A stretch of DNA of 64,000 bases, from contig NZ_JAPEPT010000007.1 of the NCBI RefSeq assembly GCF_026339995.1, positions 359,501 through 423,500 on the forward strand, written 5' to 3'. Made by a program: the position numbers and the translations under genes. Below the pieces are notes generated by a model. The model saw only the letters and a list, made by a program, of their open reading frames with translations. It did no database searches and had not been told where the DNA came from. The number at the start of each line of letters is the position of its first letter. Position 1 is the stretch's first letter. This document shows, in pieces, positions 19,753-30,556 of the stretch. The DNA comes from Streptomyces sp. NBC_01481 (GTDB taxonomy: Bacteria; Actinomycetota; Actinomycetes; Streptomycetales; Streptomycetaceae).

Positions 19753-20517
19753 ATGTCTCCCTACGACCCGTCGGCCTATCCCCCCTTTGCTGTCACCGTC
19801 GACCTGGTCGTGCTCACCGTGCGTCGTCATGCGCTCTGCGCGCTGGTGGTACGCCGCGGAGAGCCGCCGTTCCAGGGCCGGTGGGCGCTGCCCGGCGGCT
19901 TCGTCAGGGGCGACGAGGATCTGGCGGCGGCTGCGGCGCGTGAGCTCGCCGAGGAGACCGGACTGTGCGCGGACGACCCCTCCTCCCCGGCACCCGGGAA
20001 CGGCGCGCATCTCGAGCAGCTGGCCACCTACGGAGACCCCAAGCGTGACCCCCGCATGCGCGTGGTCAGCGTGGCTCATCTGGTGCTCGCGCCCGACCTT
20101 CCTGCGCCGCGCGCGGGCGGTGACGCCAACAGCGCGCGCTGGGCCCCGGTCGAGGACCTCCTGGGCCAGGAGAACGGGTTCGGACGCGAGGACGATCAGG
20201 CCGCCTCGCTCGCTTTCGACCATGCGCGGATTCTGGCGGACGGGGTGGAGCGGGCCCGTTCCAAGATCGAGTACTCCTCGCTCGCCACCGCGTTCTGCCC
20301 GCCGGAGTTCACGGTCGGCGAGCTGCGACGGGTGTACGAGGCGGTGTGGGGCGTTGCGCTCGACCCCCGGAACTTCCACCGCAAGGTGACCGGCACTCCG
20401 GGCTTCCTGGTGCCCGCGGGAGGGACCACCACCCGTCAGGGCGGCCGTCCGGCGCAGCTGTTCCGGGCGGGCGGCGCCACCGTGCTGAACCCCCCGATGC
20501 TGCGTCCGGAAGTCTGA
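19753..20517 (+). CDS. Nudix-domain protein with winged-helix C-terminus (NrtR-like)
   Basis: A 254-residue protein. Residues 15-150 are a Nudix domain with an intact box: G-G-F-V-R-G-D-E, seven residues, R-E-L-A-E-E-T-G. The C-terminal 90 residues (I-E-Y-S-S-L-A-T-A-F-C-P, F-T-V-G-E-L-R-R-V-Y, N-F-H-R-K-V) match the winged-helix part of NrtR-type regulators, which sense ADP-ribose derivatives and control NAD metabolism. Because the Nudix box is complete it may also hydrolyse a substrate. The ATG has no ribosome binding site; TATGAT ends 6 nt upstream, so the mRNA is probably leaderless. Confidence 0.87.
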   Translation: MSPYDPSAYPPFAVTVDLVVLTVRRHALCALVVRRGEPPFQGRWALPGGFVRGDEDLAAAAARELAEETGLCADDPSSPAPGNGAHLEQLATYGDPKRDPRMRVVSVAHLVLAPDLPAPRAGGDANSARWAPVEDLLGQENGFGREDDQAASLAFDHARILADGVERARSKIEYSSLATAFCPPEFTVGELRRVYEAVWGVALDPRNFHRKVTGTPGFLVPAGGTTTRQGGRPAQLFRAGGATVLNPPMLRPEV

Positions 20518-20617
20518 CACCCGGCCTGGCCGTTGCGCTAAAAGTCCTAAATGTCGCGTTATCTTGCTGCGGTACCCGACCTGCCGCCGAGCGGTCTCAA
20601 CTTCCGCGAGAGAAGCG

Positions 20618-22459
20618 ATGCTCCAGGCCATCGGACTGACCAGCGCCCACCGCCGAGCCCAGCGGCCCGCCGTCGACGATGTCACGTTCGAGGCCCGGCA
20701 GGGCCTCGTTACTGCCCTCCTCGGCGCGGCCGGTTCCGGCAAGACGACGGCATTGCGTCTGATGCTTCAACTCGAGGCCGGCCGGGGCGTCACGTACTTC
20801 CGGGGGAACCCTCTCCACCGCATTGCCCACCCAGCCAGTGAGGTCGGTGTGCTCCTCGGCGACGTACCCGGTCATCCGGCGCGGACGGCTCGGGGGCAGC
20901 TCCGTATGCTCTGCGCCGCCGCCGGAGTTCCCGCTTCCCGCGCCGACGAGATGCTGGAGGCCGTCGGTCTGGCGGGCCTCGGCGGTGAGCGCCTCGGCAC
21001 GCTCTCGCTCGGCATGGACCGCAGGCTCGGGCTCGCCTCCGCCCTGCTCGGGGATCCGCAGACGCTGATCCTCGACGAGCCCACGAAGGGGCTCTCGCCC
21101 CAGGAGAACAGCTGGATGTACGGCCTGCTGCGCGCTCACGCCGCCCATGGGGGCACCGTCCTGTGCACCACCAGTGACCCCAAGGAAGCCGCCCGCCTCG
21201 CCGACCGGGTCGTCACCCTCGACGCGGGGCGCCTAGTGGCCGACCAGGACGCGGCCGCCTTCTCCCGCACCAGGCTCCGCCCCCGCGTCGCCGTCCGTAC
21301 CCCGCAGGCCGCCCGCCTGGCCGCCGTCGTCGCCCGCGAGGCGCGCGCCGCCCAGCGCTCCGTCGAGGTCGTCACCGAGAGCGGCAGCCTGCTGTCCGTC
21401 TACGGCAGCAACTGCGCCGAGATCGGCGAAACGGCCTTCCGGCACGGCGTACTCGTCCACCGGCTGTCCGACGAGGTGGGAGACGCAGGCCCCGAACCTG
21501 ACCCCGCTCATGGCTCCGAGCCGACCCCTGCGCCCGCGGGCGCCGCCGCAGCAGCGCTCCAACCGCCACCCGCACCCGCCACCCAGGAGGGGCCCCCGCC
21601 GGCCGAGCAGGCCCCGCACCCGCCGAATCCCCCACAAGCCGCCCGTCCCCCCGTTCCCCCTCAGTCCTCCCCCCTGCCGCGCCCCGTCCGCAGCCCCCTC
21701 AGGCCCTTGCGCTACGAACTCCGCCGCCTCCTCGGTGTCCGTACGGCCCTGTTCGTTCTGGGTGCCGTCCTCGTCTCCTCAGCCGCGCTGTGCGTCCTGC
21801 TCGGCCGCACCGGCGGAACCCCGCTCCCGGCGCTGCTCACCGCCTGGCCCGAGTTCTTTCCGCTGCCGCCCGCCGCCTTCGGTGCCGGACTGCTGGGGGC
21901 GCTCTCCTTCGGCGAGGAGTTCCGCTACCCCGCCCTCGCCGCCGCCCGCGGCACCGTGCCCCGCCGCCTCGGCCTCCTCCTTGCCAAGCTTGCGGTGACT
22001 GCGGCGGCCGCCCTGCTGATCGCGCTCCTCGTGGCAGTGGCCGACTTCCAGACGCTCCGACTCGCGTACGGAAGCGATGCGGTCCCCGTACCGCAGAACT
22101 GGCCTGCCCTGATGGCCAGTTGGAGCGCTCTCGCGGTCGGATGTGCCTGGGCCGGGCTGCTCGGAGCAGGAGTGTTCAGGGTCACCGCCGCCGGAGTGGC
22201 CGCCGTGCTCGCCGTACCGGTCCTCATCGCCCCTCTCGTGCAAAAGGCGCTGATCGCTCCGTCCGTTCGTTCGATCGCCGGGCTTCCCGGCAGGCTGCGT
22301 GAACTGACCTGGGTGTGGCTGCCGCAACAGGCCGACGACTGGCTGATGGCGGGGGTGCATCTGCTGGCCCAACCCGTCGGCGCGGCACTGATGTTGTCGT
22401 TGTCGGCCCTGATCTGTGCATATCTGTTCACGGGCCTTCGCCGCAGCGCCCGTTGGTGA
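20618..22459 (+). CDS. ABC transporter with ATPase and membrane parts in one chain
   Basis: A 613-residue fusion. Residues 1-225 form an ABC ATPase: G-A-A-G-S-G-K-T-T (Walker A), a weak signature L-S-L-G-M-D-R-R, and L-I-L-D-E-P-T (Walker B). Residues 225-300 resemble the accessory domain after ABC-2 ATPases. A Pro/Ala-rich linker (about 305-385) follows, then about six hydrophobic helices of an ABC-2-like permease. The normal signature L-S-G-G-Q is altered to L-S-L-G-M, as in some ABC-2 exporters. Substrate unknown. The gene lies upstream of a FadR-type regulator and hrdB. Confidence 0.82.
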   Translation: MLQAIGLTSAHRRAQRPAVDDVTFEARQGLVTALLGAAGSGKTTALRLMLQLEAGRGVTYFRGNPLHRIAHPASEVGVLLGDVPGHPARTARGQLRMLCAAAGVPASRADEMLEAVGLAGLGGERLGTLSLGMDRRLGLASALLGDPQTLILDEPTKGLSPQENSWMYGLLRAHAAHGGTVLCTTSDPKEAARLADRVVTLDAGRLVADQDAAAFSRTRLRPRVAVRTPQAARLAAVVAREARAAQRSVEVVTESGSLLSVYGSNCAEIGETAFRHGVLVHRLSDEVGDAGPEPDPAHGSEPTPAPAGAAAAALQPPPAPATQEGPPPAEQAPHPPNPPQAARPPVPPQSSPLPRPVRSPLRPLRYELRRLLGVRTALFVLGAVLVSSAALCVLLGRTGGTPLPALLTAWPEFFPLPPAAFGAGLLGALSFGEEFRYPALAAARGTVPRRLGLLLAKLAVTAAAALLIALLVAVADFQTLRLAYGSDAVPVPQNWPALMASWSALAVGCAWAGLLGAGVFRVTAAGVAAVLAVPVLIAPLVQKALIAPSVRSIAGLPGRLRELTWVWLPQQADDWLMAGVHLLAQPVGAALMLSLSALICAYLFTGLRRSARW

Positions 22460-22618
22460 TCATGATCGACCGGGACTCGGCGATCTGTTCACAACTCCCT
22501 TGAGAGCGCCCGTTTCCTTCCGATAAGGCGTCAATTGCGAGGCCAGCGCCGATCACCCTTTCGTGTGCTTTTCACCAAAGACCTCAAGGGCCGCCGGAGC
22601 CACGCCGACAAAGGATGC

Positions 22619-23506
22619 GTGAGTACCCTTGCGCACACCATGATGACCGCCGCCCGCCCCGCCGAGTCCGGCCTCGCCGGCCCGGGCGAACTCGACCGAT
22701 ACCCCTACGCGGAGGCGCACGGCGCCGACCGCGTCGGCCCACCCTCCTGGGAAGGCGCTGACGCCGAGTTGGGCCGGGTCGGCCGCCGCGCGGCAGGCAG
22801 CCGGGGCCGCGGACTGCACGGCCAACTCGTCCAGCAGCTCGGCCAGATGATCGTCTCGGGGGACCTGGGCGCCGATCGCCCGCTCGTCCCGGAGGAGATC
22901 GGCCAGCGCTTCGAGGTCTCCCGCACCGTCGTGCGGGAGTCGCTGCGCGTCCTCGAGGCCAAGGGCCTGGTCAGTGCCCGCCCCAATGTCGGCACCCGGG
23001 TCCGTCCGGTCAGCGACTGGAACCTGCTGGACCCCGACATCATCGAGTGGCGCGCGTTCGGTCCGCAGCGTGACGACCAGCGCCGGGAGCTGAGCGAGCT
23101 GCGCTGGACCATCGAGCCGCTCGCCGCCCGCCTCGCCGCGGGGCACGGCCGTGAGGACGTCCAGCAGCGGCTCGCCGACATGGTTGAGATCATGAACCAT
23201 GCCCTCACTCAGGGTGACGGAATCACCTTCTCCCGGGCGGACGCCGAGTTCCACTCCCTCCTCATCCAGCTCGCGGGCAACCGGATGCTGGAGCACCTCT
23301 CCGGGATCGTCTCCGCGGCCCTCCAGGTCTCCGGCGGCCCGGTCACCGGCTGTGACCGCGCTACCGAGGCTTCTCTGGCCCATCACGCGCGGATCGCCGA
23401 CGCACTCGCGACCGGCGACGCGCACGCCGCGGAATCGGCCATGCGCCAACTGCTCACCGTTCACCCGGAAGTGGAGCGAGTCGTCCCCGCGCCGCGCGAG
23501 CACTGA
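22619..23506 (+). CDS. FadR/GntR-family transcriptional regulator
   Basis: A 295-residue regulator. After a 60-residue polar N-terminus comes a GntR winged helix (G-L-H-G-Q-L-V-Q-Q-L-G to P-N-V-G-T-R-V, about residues 62-128) with S-R-T-V-V-R-E-S-L-R-V-L-E as recognition helix. The C-terminal FCD domain has the Asp/His positions (F-H-S-L-L, H-H-A-R-I, H) that bind metal or a carboxylate in this group. GTG at 22619 follows AAGGA; the ATG at 22640 has no site and is the alternative. Target genes are not evident. Confidence 0.85.
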   Translation: MSTLAHTMMTAARPAESGLAGPGELDRYPYAEAHGADRVGPPSWEGADAELGRVGRRAAGSRGRGLHGQLVQQLGQMIVSGDLGADRPLVPEEIGQRFEVSRTVVRESLRVLEAKGLVSARPNVGTRVRPVSDWNLLDPDIIEWRAFGPQRDDQRRELSELRWTIEPLAARLAAGHGREDVQQRLADMVEIMNHALTQGDGITFSRADAEFHSLLIQLAGNRMLEHLSGIVSAALQVSGGPVTGCDRATEASLAHHARIADALATGDAHAAESAMRQLLTVHPEVERVVPAPREH

Positions 23507-23850
23507 GCGCGGCGCGGGACGCGGTCAGGAAGTACGGAGGCGTACGCATCGTGTGTCGCCGGATTCCACGGGATCCGGCGACACGATTGTGTAGTGAACG
23601 CCCCCATTTGACCGATTCGTCTTAAATGAGGTGTGACTCGGGCCACGTGGATTGGGCGTAACACTCCTCGAAACAGTGCGATGACCTAAGAGGTGACAGC
23701 CGAAGAGGGAATACAGCCGCCATTCAGGGCGCTGTGCAATTCCGAGGCTCAGCCCCGCGCCACCGGCACATCCGCAGCCTGGTGGTCGTCGGCTCCGGCC
23801 CGATCATGGGCGGGGCCGGAAGCCGTTTCCATCGTTCCGAGAGGTTGTTC
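23507..23850. other. 344-nt region before hrdB
   Basis: No gene is seen. It holds the hairpin terminator of the GntR gene (23553-23584) and then the hrdB promoter and leader. The hrdB start is preceded by GAGAGG at 23840-23845. In S. griseus the main hrdB promoter is read by the ECF sigma factor ShbA; I cannot assign its -35/-10 here with confidence. Confidence 0.6.
23553..23584 (+). terminator. Hairpin terminator after the FadR-type regulator
   Basis: GTGTCGCCGGAT and ATCCGGCGACAC pair perfectly over 12 bp with an 8-nt loop, about 45 nt after the stop codon and ahead of hrdB. Confidence 0.75.
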
Positions 23851-25410
23851 GTGTCGGCCAGCACATCCCGTACGCTCCCGCCGGAGATCGCCGAGTCCGA
23901 GTCTGTGATGGCGCTCATCGAGCGGGGAAAGGCTGATGGGCAGATCGCCGGCGATGACGTGCGTCGGGCCTTCGAGGCTGACCAAATTCCGCCAACCCAG
24001 TGGAAGAATGTTCTGCGCAGCCTCAACCAGATCCTCGAGGAAGAGGGTGTGACGCTGATGGTCAGTGCCGCGGAGTCGCCGAAGCGCGCCCGCAAGAGCG
24101 TCGCAGCGAAGAGCCCGGCAAAGCGCACCGCCACCAAGACCGTCGCGGCCAAGACCGCCACGGCCAAGACCGTCGCGGCCACCGCGGCGCCGACGGCCGA
24201 GACCGTCGACGTCCAGGCCGACGAAGAGGTCACGGCAACCGCGCCTGCCAAGAAGGCGGCCGCCAAGAAGACAGCGGCCAAGAAGACGGTGGCCAAGAAG
24301 ACCGCCGCCAAGAAGACCGTGGCCAAGAAGACCACGGGCAAGAAGGACACCGACGAGGCCACCGAGGGCGAAGAGCTGCTCGATGAGGTCCAGCCCGGTG
24401 GCAAGGGCGAAGAGGAAGAGGCCGAGGGCGAGAGCAAGGGCTTCGTCCTCTCCGACGACGACGAGGACGACGCGCCCGCCCAGCAGGTCGCCGTCGCCGG
24501 TGCCACCGCCGACCCGGTCAAGGACTACCTCAAGCAGATCGGCAAGGTTCCCCTCCTCAACGCCGAGCAGGAGGTCGAGCTCGCCAAGCGCATCGAGGCC
24601 GGTCTGTTCGCCGAGGACAAGCTGGCGAACTCCGACAAGCTCGCGCCGAAGCTGAAGCGCGAGCTGGAGATCATCGCCGAGGACGGCCGCCGCGCCAAGA
24701 ACCACCTGCTGGAGGCCAACCTCCGCCTGGTCGTCTCGCTGGCCAAGCGCTACACCGGCCGCGGCATGCTCTTCCTGGACCTGATCCAGGAGGGCAACCT
24801 CGGTCTGATCCGTGCGGTCGAGAAGTTCGACTACACCAAGGGCTACAAGTTCTCCACGTATGCCACCTGGTGGATCCGTCAGGCGATCACCCGCGCCATG
24901 GCCGACCAGGCCCGCACCATCCGTATCCCGGTGCACATGGTCGAGGTCATCAACAAGCTCGCGCGCGTGCAGCGCCAGATGCTCCAGGACCTGGGCCGCG
25001 AGCCCACCCCGGAGGAGCTGGCCAAGGAACTCGACATGACCCCCGAGAAGGTCATCGAGGTCCAGAAGTACGGCCGCGAGCCGATTTCGCTGCACACCCC
25101 CCTCGGCGAGGACGGCGACAGCGAGTTCGGTGACCTGATCGAGGACTCCGAGGCGGTCGTGCCGGCCGACGCGGTCAGCTTCACGCTTCTGCAGGAGCAG
25201 CTGCACTCGGTGCTCGACACCCTGTCCGAGCGTGAGGCGGGCGTTGTCTCCATGCGCTTCGGTCTCACCGACGGCCAGCCGAAGACCCTGGACGAGATCG
25301 GCAAGGTCTACGGCGTGACGCGCGAGCGCATCCGTCAGATCGAGTCCAAGACCATGTCGAAGCTGCGCCACCCGTCGCGTTCGCAGGTGCTGCGCGACTA
25401 CCTCGACTAG
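23851..25410 (+). CDS. hrdB: Principal RNA polymerase sigma factor HrdB
   Basis: A 519-residue sigma-70 of group 1. The N-terminal 60 residues (S-A-S-T-S-R-T-L-P-P-E-I-A-E) and the Lys/Ala-rich tract are typical of Streptomyces HrdB. Region 1.2 begins at D-P-V-K-D-Y-L-K-Q-I-G; region 2 holds L-R-L-V-V-S-L-A-K-R-Y and F-S-T-Y-A-T-W-W-I-R-Q; region 4 holds T-L-D-E-I-G-K-V-Y-G-V-T-R-E-R-I-R-Q-I. It directs transcription of housekeeping genes and is essential. GTG at 23851 follows GAGAGG. A clear terminator follows the gene. Confidence 0.98.
   Translation: MSASTSRTLPPEIAESESVMALIERGKADGQIAGDDVRRAFEADQIPPTQWKNVLRSLNQILEEEGVTLMVSAAESPKRARKSVAAKSPAKRTATKTVAAKTATAKTVAATAAPTAETVDVQADEEVTATAPAKKAAAKKTAAKKTVAKKTAAKKTVAKKTTGKKDTDEATEGEELLDEVQPGGKGEEEEAEGESKGFVLSDDDEDDAPAQQVAVAGATADPVKDYLKQIGKVPLLNAEQEVELAKRIEAGLFAEDKLANSDKLAPKLKRELEIIAEDGRRAKNHLLEANLRLVVSLAKRYTGRGMLFLDLIQEGNLGLIRAVEKFDYTKGYKFSTYATWWIRQAITRAMADQARTIRIPVHMVEVINKLARVQRQMLQDLGREPTPEELAKELDMTPEKVIEVQKYGREPISLHTPLGEDGDSEFGDLIEDSEAVVPADAVSFTLLQEQLHSVLDTLSEREAGVVSMRFGLTDGQPKTLDEIGKVYGVTRERIRQIESKTMSKLRHPSRSQVLRDYLD
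24247..24351 (+). repeat. 15-nt coding repeat in hrdB (A-K-K-T-x)
   Basis: Seven tandem 15-nt units, mostly GCC-AAG-AAG-ACN-GYN, encode A-K-K-T-A/V repeats in the basic N-terminal tract of HrdB. Such histone-like tracts vary in length among Streptomyces HrdB proteins. Confidence 0.85.
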
Positions 25411-25446
25411 GTCGCGGTGGTACGCAACCGGTCGTAGAAGTACGCC

Positions 25447-25482
25447 GAAGGGCCCGGATCCCGTCAGGGGACCGGGCCCTTC
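25447..25482 (+). terminator. Hairpin terminator after hrdB
   Basis: GAAGGGCCCGG and CCGGGCCCTTC form an 11-bp perfect stem, with further internal pairing of CCC with GGG, 37 nt after the stop codon. Confidence 0.85.
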
Positions 25483-25515
25483 GCCATGTCGCGGGTGCGG
25501 GCGGGTGTGAGGTGG

Positions 25516-25551
25516 CTGACTCTGGGTGGAATTACTTCAACGCAGAGTCAG
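25516..25551 (+). promoter_or_regulatory. Inverted repeat reaching the protease ribosome binding site
   Basis: CTGACTCTG (25516-25524) and CAGAGTCAG (25543-25551) are perfect 9-bp arms with an 18-nt loop. The last base of the 3' arm is the first G of the GGAGG ribosome binding site (25551-25555). A folded leader could hinder translation. Confidence 0.45.
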
Positions 25552-25559
25552 GAGGCCGT

Positions 25560-26381
25560 ATGCGTCGTTCCCTCGCCCGAGCCCTGACCGGGGCGCTGTC
25601 GCTTGTCGCCGCGGCGGCTGTGGCGCCCTTGGTATCGCCCGTCCCCGCCGGTGCCGACAGTGTGGTCGTCGGCGGCGATCCGGTCACCACCATCGAGGCC
25701 CCCTGGGTCGTCGCACTCGCCAGCCGTGACCGGTTCGGGGGAACGCGCGCGGGTCAATTCTGCGGCGGCGTGGTGGTGGCGCCGACGAAGGTGATGACCG
25801 CCGCCCACTGTCTGAGCCGGACCGTGCTCGGCCAGGACGTGAGGGAGGTCCGGGATCTGCGGGTCATCTCCGGGCGCTCTGAGCTGACGGGCGTCGAAGG
25901 CCGGGAGATCGCGGTGAGCGACAGCTGGGTCGCGCCGCAGTACAACCCGCTGACCAACAGTTCGGACATGGCGCTGGTGACGCTGGCCGAGGCGCTGCCC
26001 GCATCGCAGGTGATCCGCTTGGCGGGCGCCGGTGATCCGGCGTACGAGCCGGGCACGAGCGCCACCGTCTACGGCTGGGGCGATACGAGAGGCGACGGCA
26101 GCTACTCCTCCTCGCTCCGGGCCGCGCAGGTGAGCGTGCTCTCGGACCAGACGTGCGGACAGGCCTATCCGGGGGGACTGGGCGGGCGCTACGTGGCTGC
26201 CACGATGCTGTGCGCAGGAGACACCGGCGGCGGCCGGGACGCCTGTCAGGGGGACAGCGGAGGGCCGCTGGTGGCCCGCGGGATGCTCATCGGCCTGGTC
26301 TCCTGGGGGAGCGGCTGCGGGCTGGCCGGCAGCCCCGGGGTGTACACACGGATCTCGGCGGTGGCATTGCCGACGGACTGA
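25560..26381 (+). CDS. Secreted trypsin-like serine protease
   Basis: A 273-residue S1 family protease. The N-terminus is a Sec signal (R-R-S, hydrophobic core, A-G-A-D-S, cut near residue 33). The mature chain starts V-V-G-G, as for trypsin zymogen activation. The triad is His in T-A-A-H-C, Asp in S-S-D-M-A-L, and Ser in C-Q-G-D-S-G-G-P; cysteines for three disulfides are present. The S1 pocket aspartate is expected in G-R-D-A-C, giving Lys/Arg specificity. ATG at 25560 has a strong GGAGG. It is exported and probably degrades proteins outside the cell. Confidence 0.94.
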   Translation: MRRSLARALTGALSLVAAAAVAPLVSPVPAGADSVVVGGDPVTTIEAPWVVALASRDRFGGTRAGQFCGGVVVAPTKVMTAAHCLSRTVLGQDVREVRDLRVISGRSELTGVEGREIAVSDSWVAPQYNPLTNSSDMALVTLAEALPASQVIRLAGAGDPAYEPGTSATVYGWGDTRGDGSYSSSLRAAQVSVLSDQTCGQAYPGGLGGRYVAATMLCAGDTGGGRDACQGDSGGPLVARGMLIGLVSWGSGCGLAGSPGVYTRISAVALPTD

Positions 26382-26425
26382 GGCCGGCACGGCATCGGGC
26401 CGCTGTCGCGGTCACGGTATGAGAG

Positions 26426-26462
26426 CGGGCGGCCGCCCCTGGTATTCAGGGGCGGCCGCCCG
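26426..26462. terminator. Bidirectional hairpin terminator
   Basis: A perfect 16-bp stem (arms CGGGCGGCCGCCCCTG and complement) with a 5-nt loop (GTATT), between the convergent protease and small zinc-ribbon-like genes. Confidence 0.85.
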
Positions 26463-26508
26463 TTGGCCGGTCCGGGACCGGCCTTGGCTCGTCGTGGGAT
26501 GCGAGGTG

Positions 26509-26739
26509 TCAGTGTTCCTCTTCACCGGCGGCGGCCGGGACGGCCGTGAGTCGGTCGGTCTCATCCTGTATTTCCGCGGCGATCTTCTTGAGTTCCGGCT
26601 CGAACTTGCGCCCGTGGTGGGCACAGAAGAGCAGCTCACCGCCGCTGGTCAGGACGACGCGCAGGTACGCCTGGGCGCCGCAGCGGTCGCAGCGGTCTGC
26701 GGCCGTCAGGGGGCTCGCGGGGGTCAGAACAGTAGTCAC
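26509..26739 (-). CDS. Small DUF7455-type protein, zinc-ribbon-like
   Basis: A 76-residue actinobacterial protein. The centre has C-D-R-C-G-A-Q-A-Y-L-R-V, then L-L-F-C-A-H-H-G-R-K: two C-x-x-C/H pairs that could bind one zinc ion. The C-terminus is helical and acidic. It starts with GTG behind AGAAGAGG. Genes like it are regularly found near hrdB and parE in Streptomyces. Function unknown. Confidence 0.8.
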   Translation of the reverse strand: MTTVLTPASPLTAADRCDRCGAQAYLRVVLTSGGELLFCAHHGRKFEPELKKIAAEIQDETDRLTAVPAAAGEEEH

Positions 26740-27172
26740 GTCGCCTCTTCTCTAGCTCGACGAGCTGTCGTACCAGGGTCAACATCCAACCAGGCCGAAA
26801 ACGTTCCCGCTCGTGGCTTTTCCTCGAAACTTCTTGTCAAGGTGGCTGTCTGCTGCCGGTTGGCGGCGAATGAGCCGTATTGCTTCGCTCTACGGATTTC
26901 GCGTTGCTTGTCTCGTTTGGCCCTCCCGGCTGGGTTGCCGGTTGTTCATGAGGACGTGCCCGGAGCCTAAATGGTTCATGCCTGGAAGGGAACGTGATGT
27001 GCACGTCACTCCATCGAGGGATCGAACACCTATACGAGACTGGACTAGCATGAGAAATCACGAGGGTGGCGTTACATCGGCTCTACCAGGCCTCGGTACG
27101 CTCTGACCGGCGACCGACGCCGGGCCTTTACCCCACCGGGCCACATCTCAAATTCAGCGAGGAGCGAACCGC
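26740..27172. other. 433-nt region before parE
   Basis: No gene is visible. It holds the leaders of the divergent DUF7455 and parE genes. A short palindrome AGCTCG-A-CGAGCT lies at 26754-26766 in the DUF7455 leader. A candidate parE -10 TAGCAT is at 27046-27051. The middle (26800-26990) is lower in GC than its surroundings and otherwise unremarkable. Confidence 0.55.
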
Positions 27173-29290
<2,118 letters not shown>

Positions 29291-29306
29291 CGACGGCCCG
29301 CCCACC

Positions 29307-29335
29307 CAGGGGTGGAGCCCGTGGCTCCACCCCTG
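29307..29335 (+). terminator. Hairpin terminator after parE
   Basis: A 13-bp stem (arms CAGGGGTGGAGCC and complement) with a 3-nt CGT loop begins 17 nt after the parE stop. Confidence 0.8.
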
Positions 29336-29395
29336 AGCCGATCCCGGGTCCGGCTCCTCCTTCGTAGCATCGGGGGCGACGGAGGAGGATCTGGC

Positions 29396-30556
29396 GTGCG
29401 CAGCAGCAAGTTGACCGTGTGGCCGACGCGGGAAGCACTGTCCCGTCTCGGCGTACCGCGCGTCCGTATCGCCCTCGACATCGCGGTGCTGGCCGGTCTT
29501 GCGGCATGGGCCGTGTACAGCGCGTACGACTCGGAGGTCTTCCACGGCCTGGGCGCGGTGTTCCCGCCCCTGGGTCTTCTCTGCTGCGCAGCCGCGGTCT
29601 TCGGCTTTCACCGGACGACCCTCGCCAACCGGCTGGGACCCTCGCTCGGACTGGTCGCCGCCCTCGCGGCCGTCGGAGCGGCGGCGTACATCGCCGGGGC
29701 CGCGGTTCCCGCGATGGTGCTGTGGATCTCGGCCTCCGTCATGGCGATGGAGCGCCTCCCGCTCTTCGCCGGCCTGGGTACCGCGGCGGTGATGTCCATC
29801 GGATTCGCGCTGGCCGACGACAGCGAGTTCGGGGCCTACTTCACGATCGCAGCGGTGCTGCTCGGCGGATACTCACTGCGGCTCGATGCCCAGGCACGGG
29901 GTGCCGGATTCCGGCTGCTCGCCCAGGAACGGGCCGCTCGCGAGGCCGAGGCCACGTCCGTCGCCCTCGCCGAACGGGCCCGTATCGCACGGGAGATCCA
30001 CGACGTCCTCGCGCACAGCCTCTCCGCTCAGCTCGTTCATCTGGAAGCGGCCCGGATCCAGATCGAGCGCGGACCGCAGGGGCCGTTCCGGGAACAGATC
30101 CTGGAACGGGTGGTGGCGGCCCGGGTGATGGCCCGCGAGGGCCTCGCCGAGACCCGGCAGGCGCTCTCGGCGCTGCGCGGCGAGATGGCTCCCGTAGAGG
30201 ACTATCTGCGCGAGCTCGCTGCCGCGGACGGAGCGGAGACCGAGGTGGCAGGGGAGCGGCGGCCGCTGACGGCCGAGGCCTCGCAGGCGGTACGGCGGGT
30301 GGCCCAGGAGGCCCTGACGAATGCGCGCAAGCACGCGCCCGGCGCCAAGGTGCGCATGCTGCTCGCCTACGAGAAGGGTGAAGTGGCCCTGGAAGTACGG
30401 GACTCGGGCGCCGGTGCGCACGGTGGTGAGCTCGGGGCGTCCGGCTCCGGGTACGGTCTGCTGGGGATGCGCGAACGGGCCGAACTGCTCGGCGGCACCC
30501 TGGAAGCAGGACCCGAGGGAGAGGGCTTCGTAGTGCGGCTGCGGGTGCCGGCATGA
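29396..30556 (+). CDS. NarL-type sensor histidine kinase
   Basis: A 386-residue membrane kinase. Residues 24-165 hold about five or six hydrophobic helices with short loops and no large outside domain. A coiled linker follows, then the HisKA_3 motif R-I-A-R-E-I-H-D-V-L-A-H-S-L-S with phospho-acceptor His202, and a HATPase_c domain with E-A-L-T-N-A-R-K-H, D-S-G-A-G and G-Y-G-L-L-G-M-R-E-R. GTG at 29396 follows GGAGGAGG. The next gene, its response regulator, overlaps by 4 nt (ATGA). The signal is not known. Confidence 0.92.
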   Translation: MRSSKLTVWPTREALSRLGVPRVRIALDIAVLAGLAAWAVYSAYDSEVFHGLGAVFPPLGLLCCAAAVFGFHRTTLANRLGPSLGLVAALAAVGAAAYIAGAAVPAMVLWISASVMAMERLPLFAGLGTAAVMSIGFALADDSEFGAYFTIAAVLLGGYSLRLDAQARGAGFRLLAQERAAREAEATSVALAERARIAREIHDVLAHSLSAQLVHLEAARIQIERGPQGPFREQILERVVAARVMAREGLAETRQALSALRGEMAPVEDYLRELAAADGAETEVAGERRPLTAEASQAVRRVAQEALTNARKHAPGAKVRMLLAYEKGEVALEVRDSGAGAHGGELGASGSGYGLLGMRERAELLGGTLEAGPEGEGFVVRLRVPA

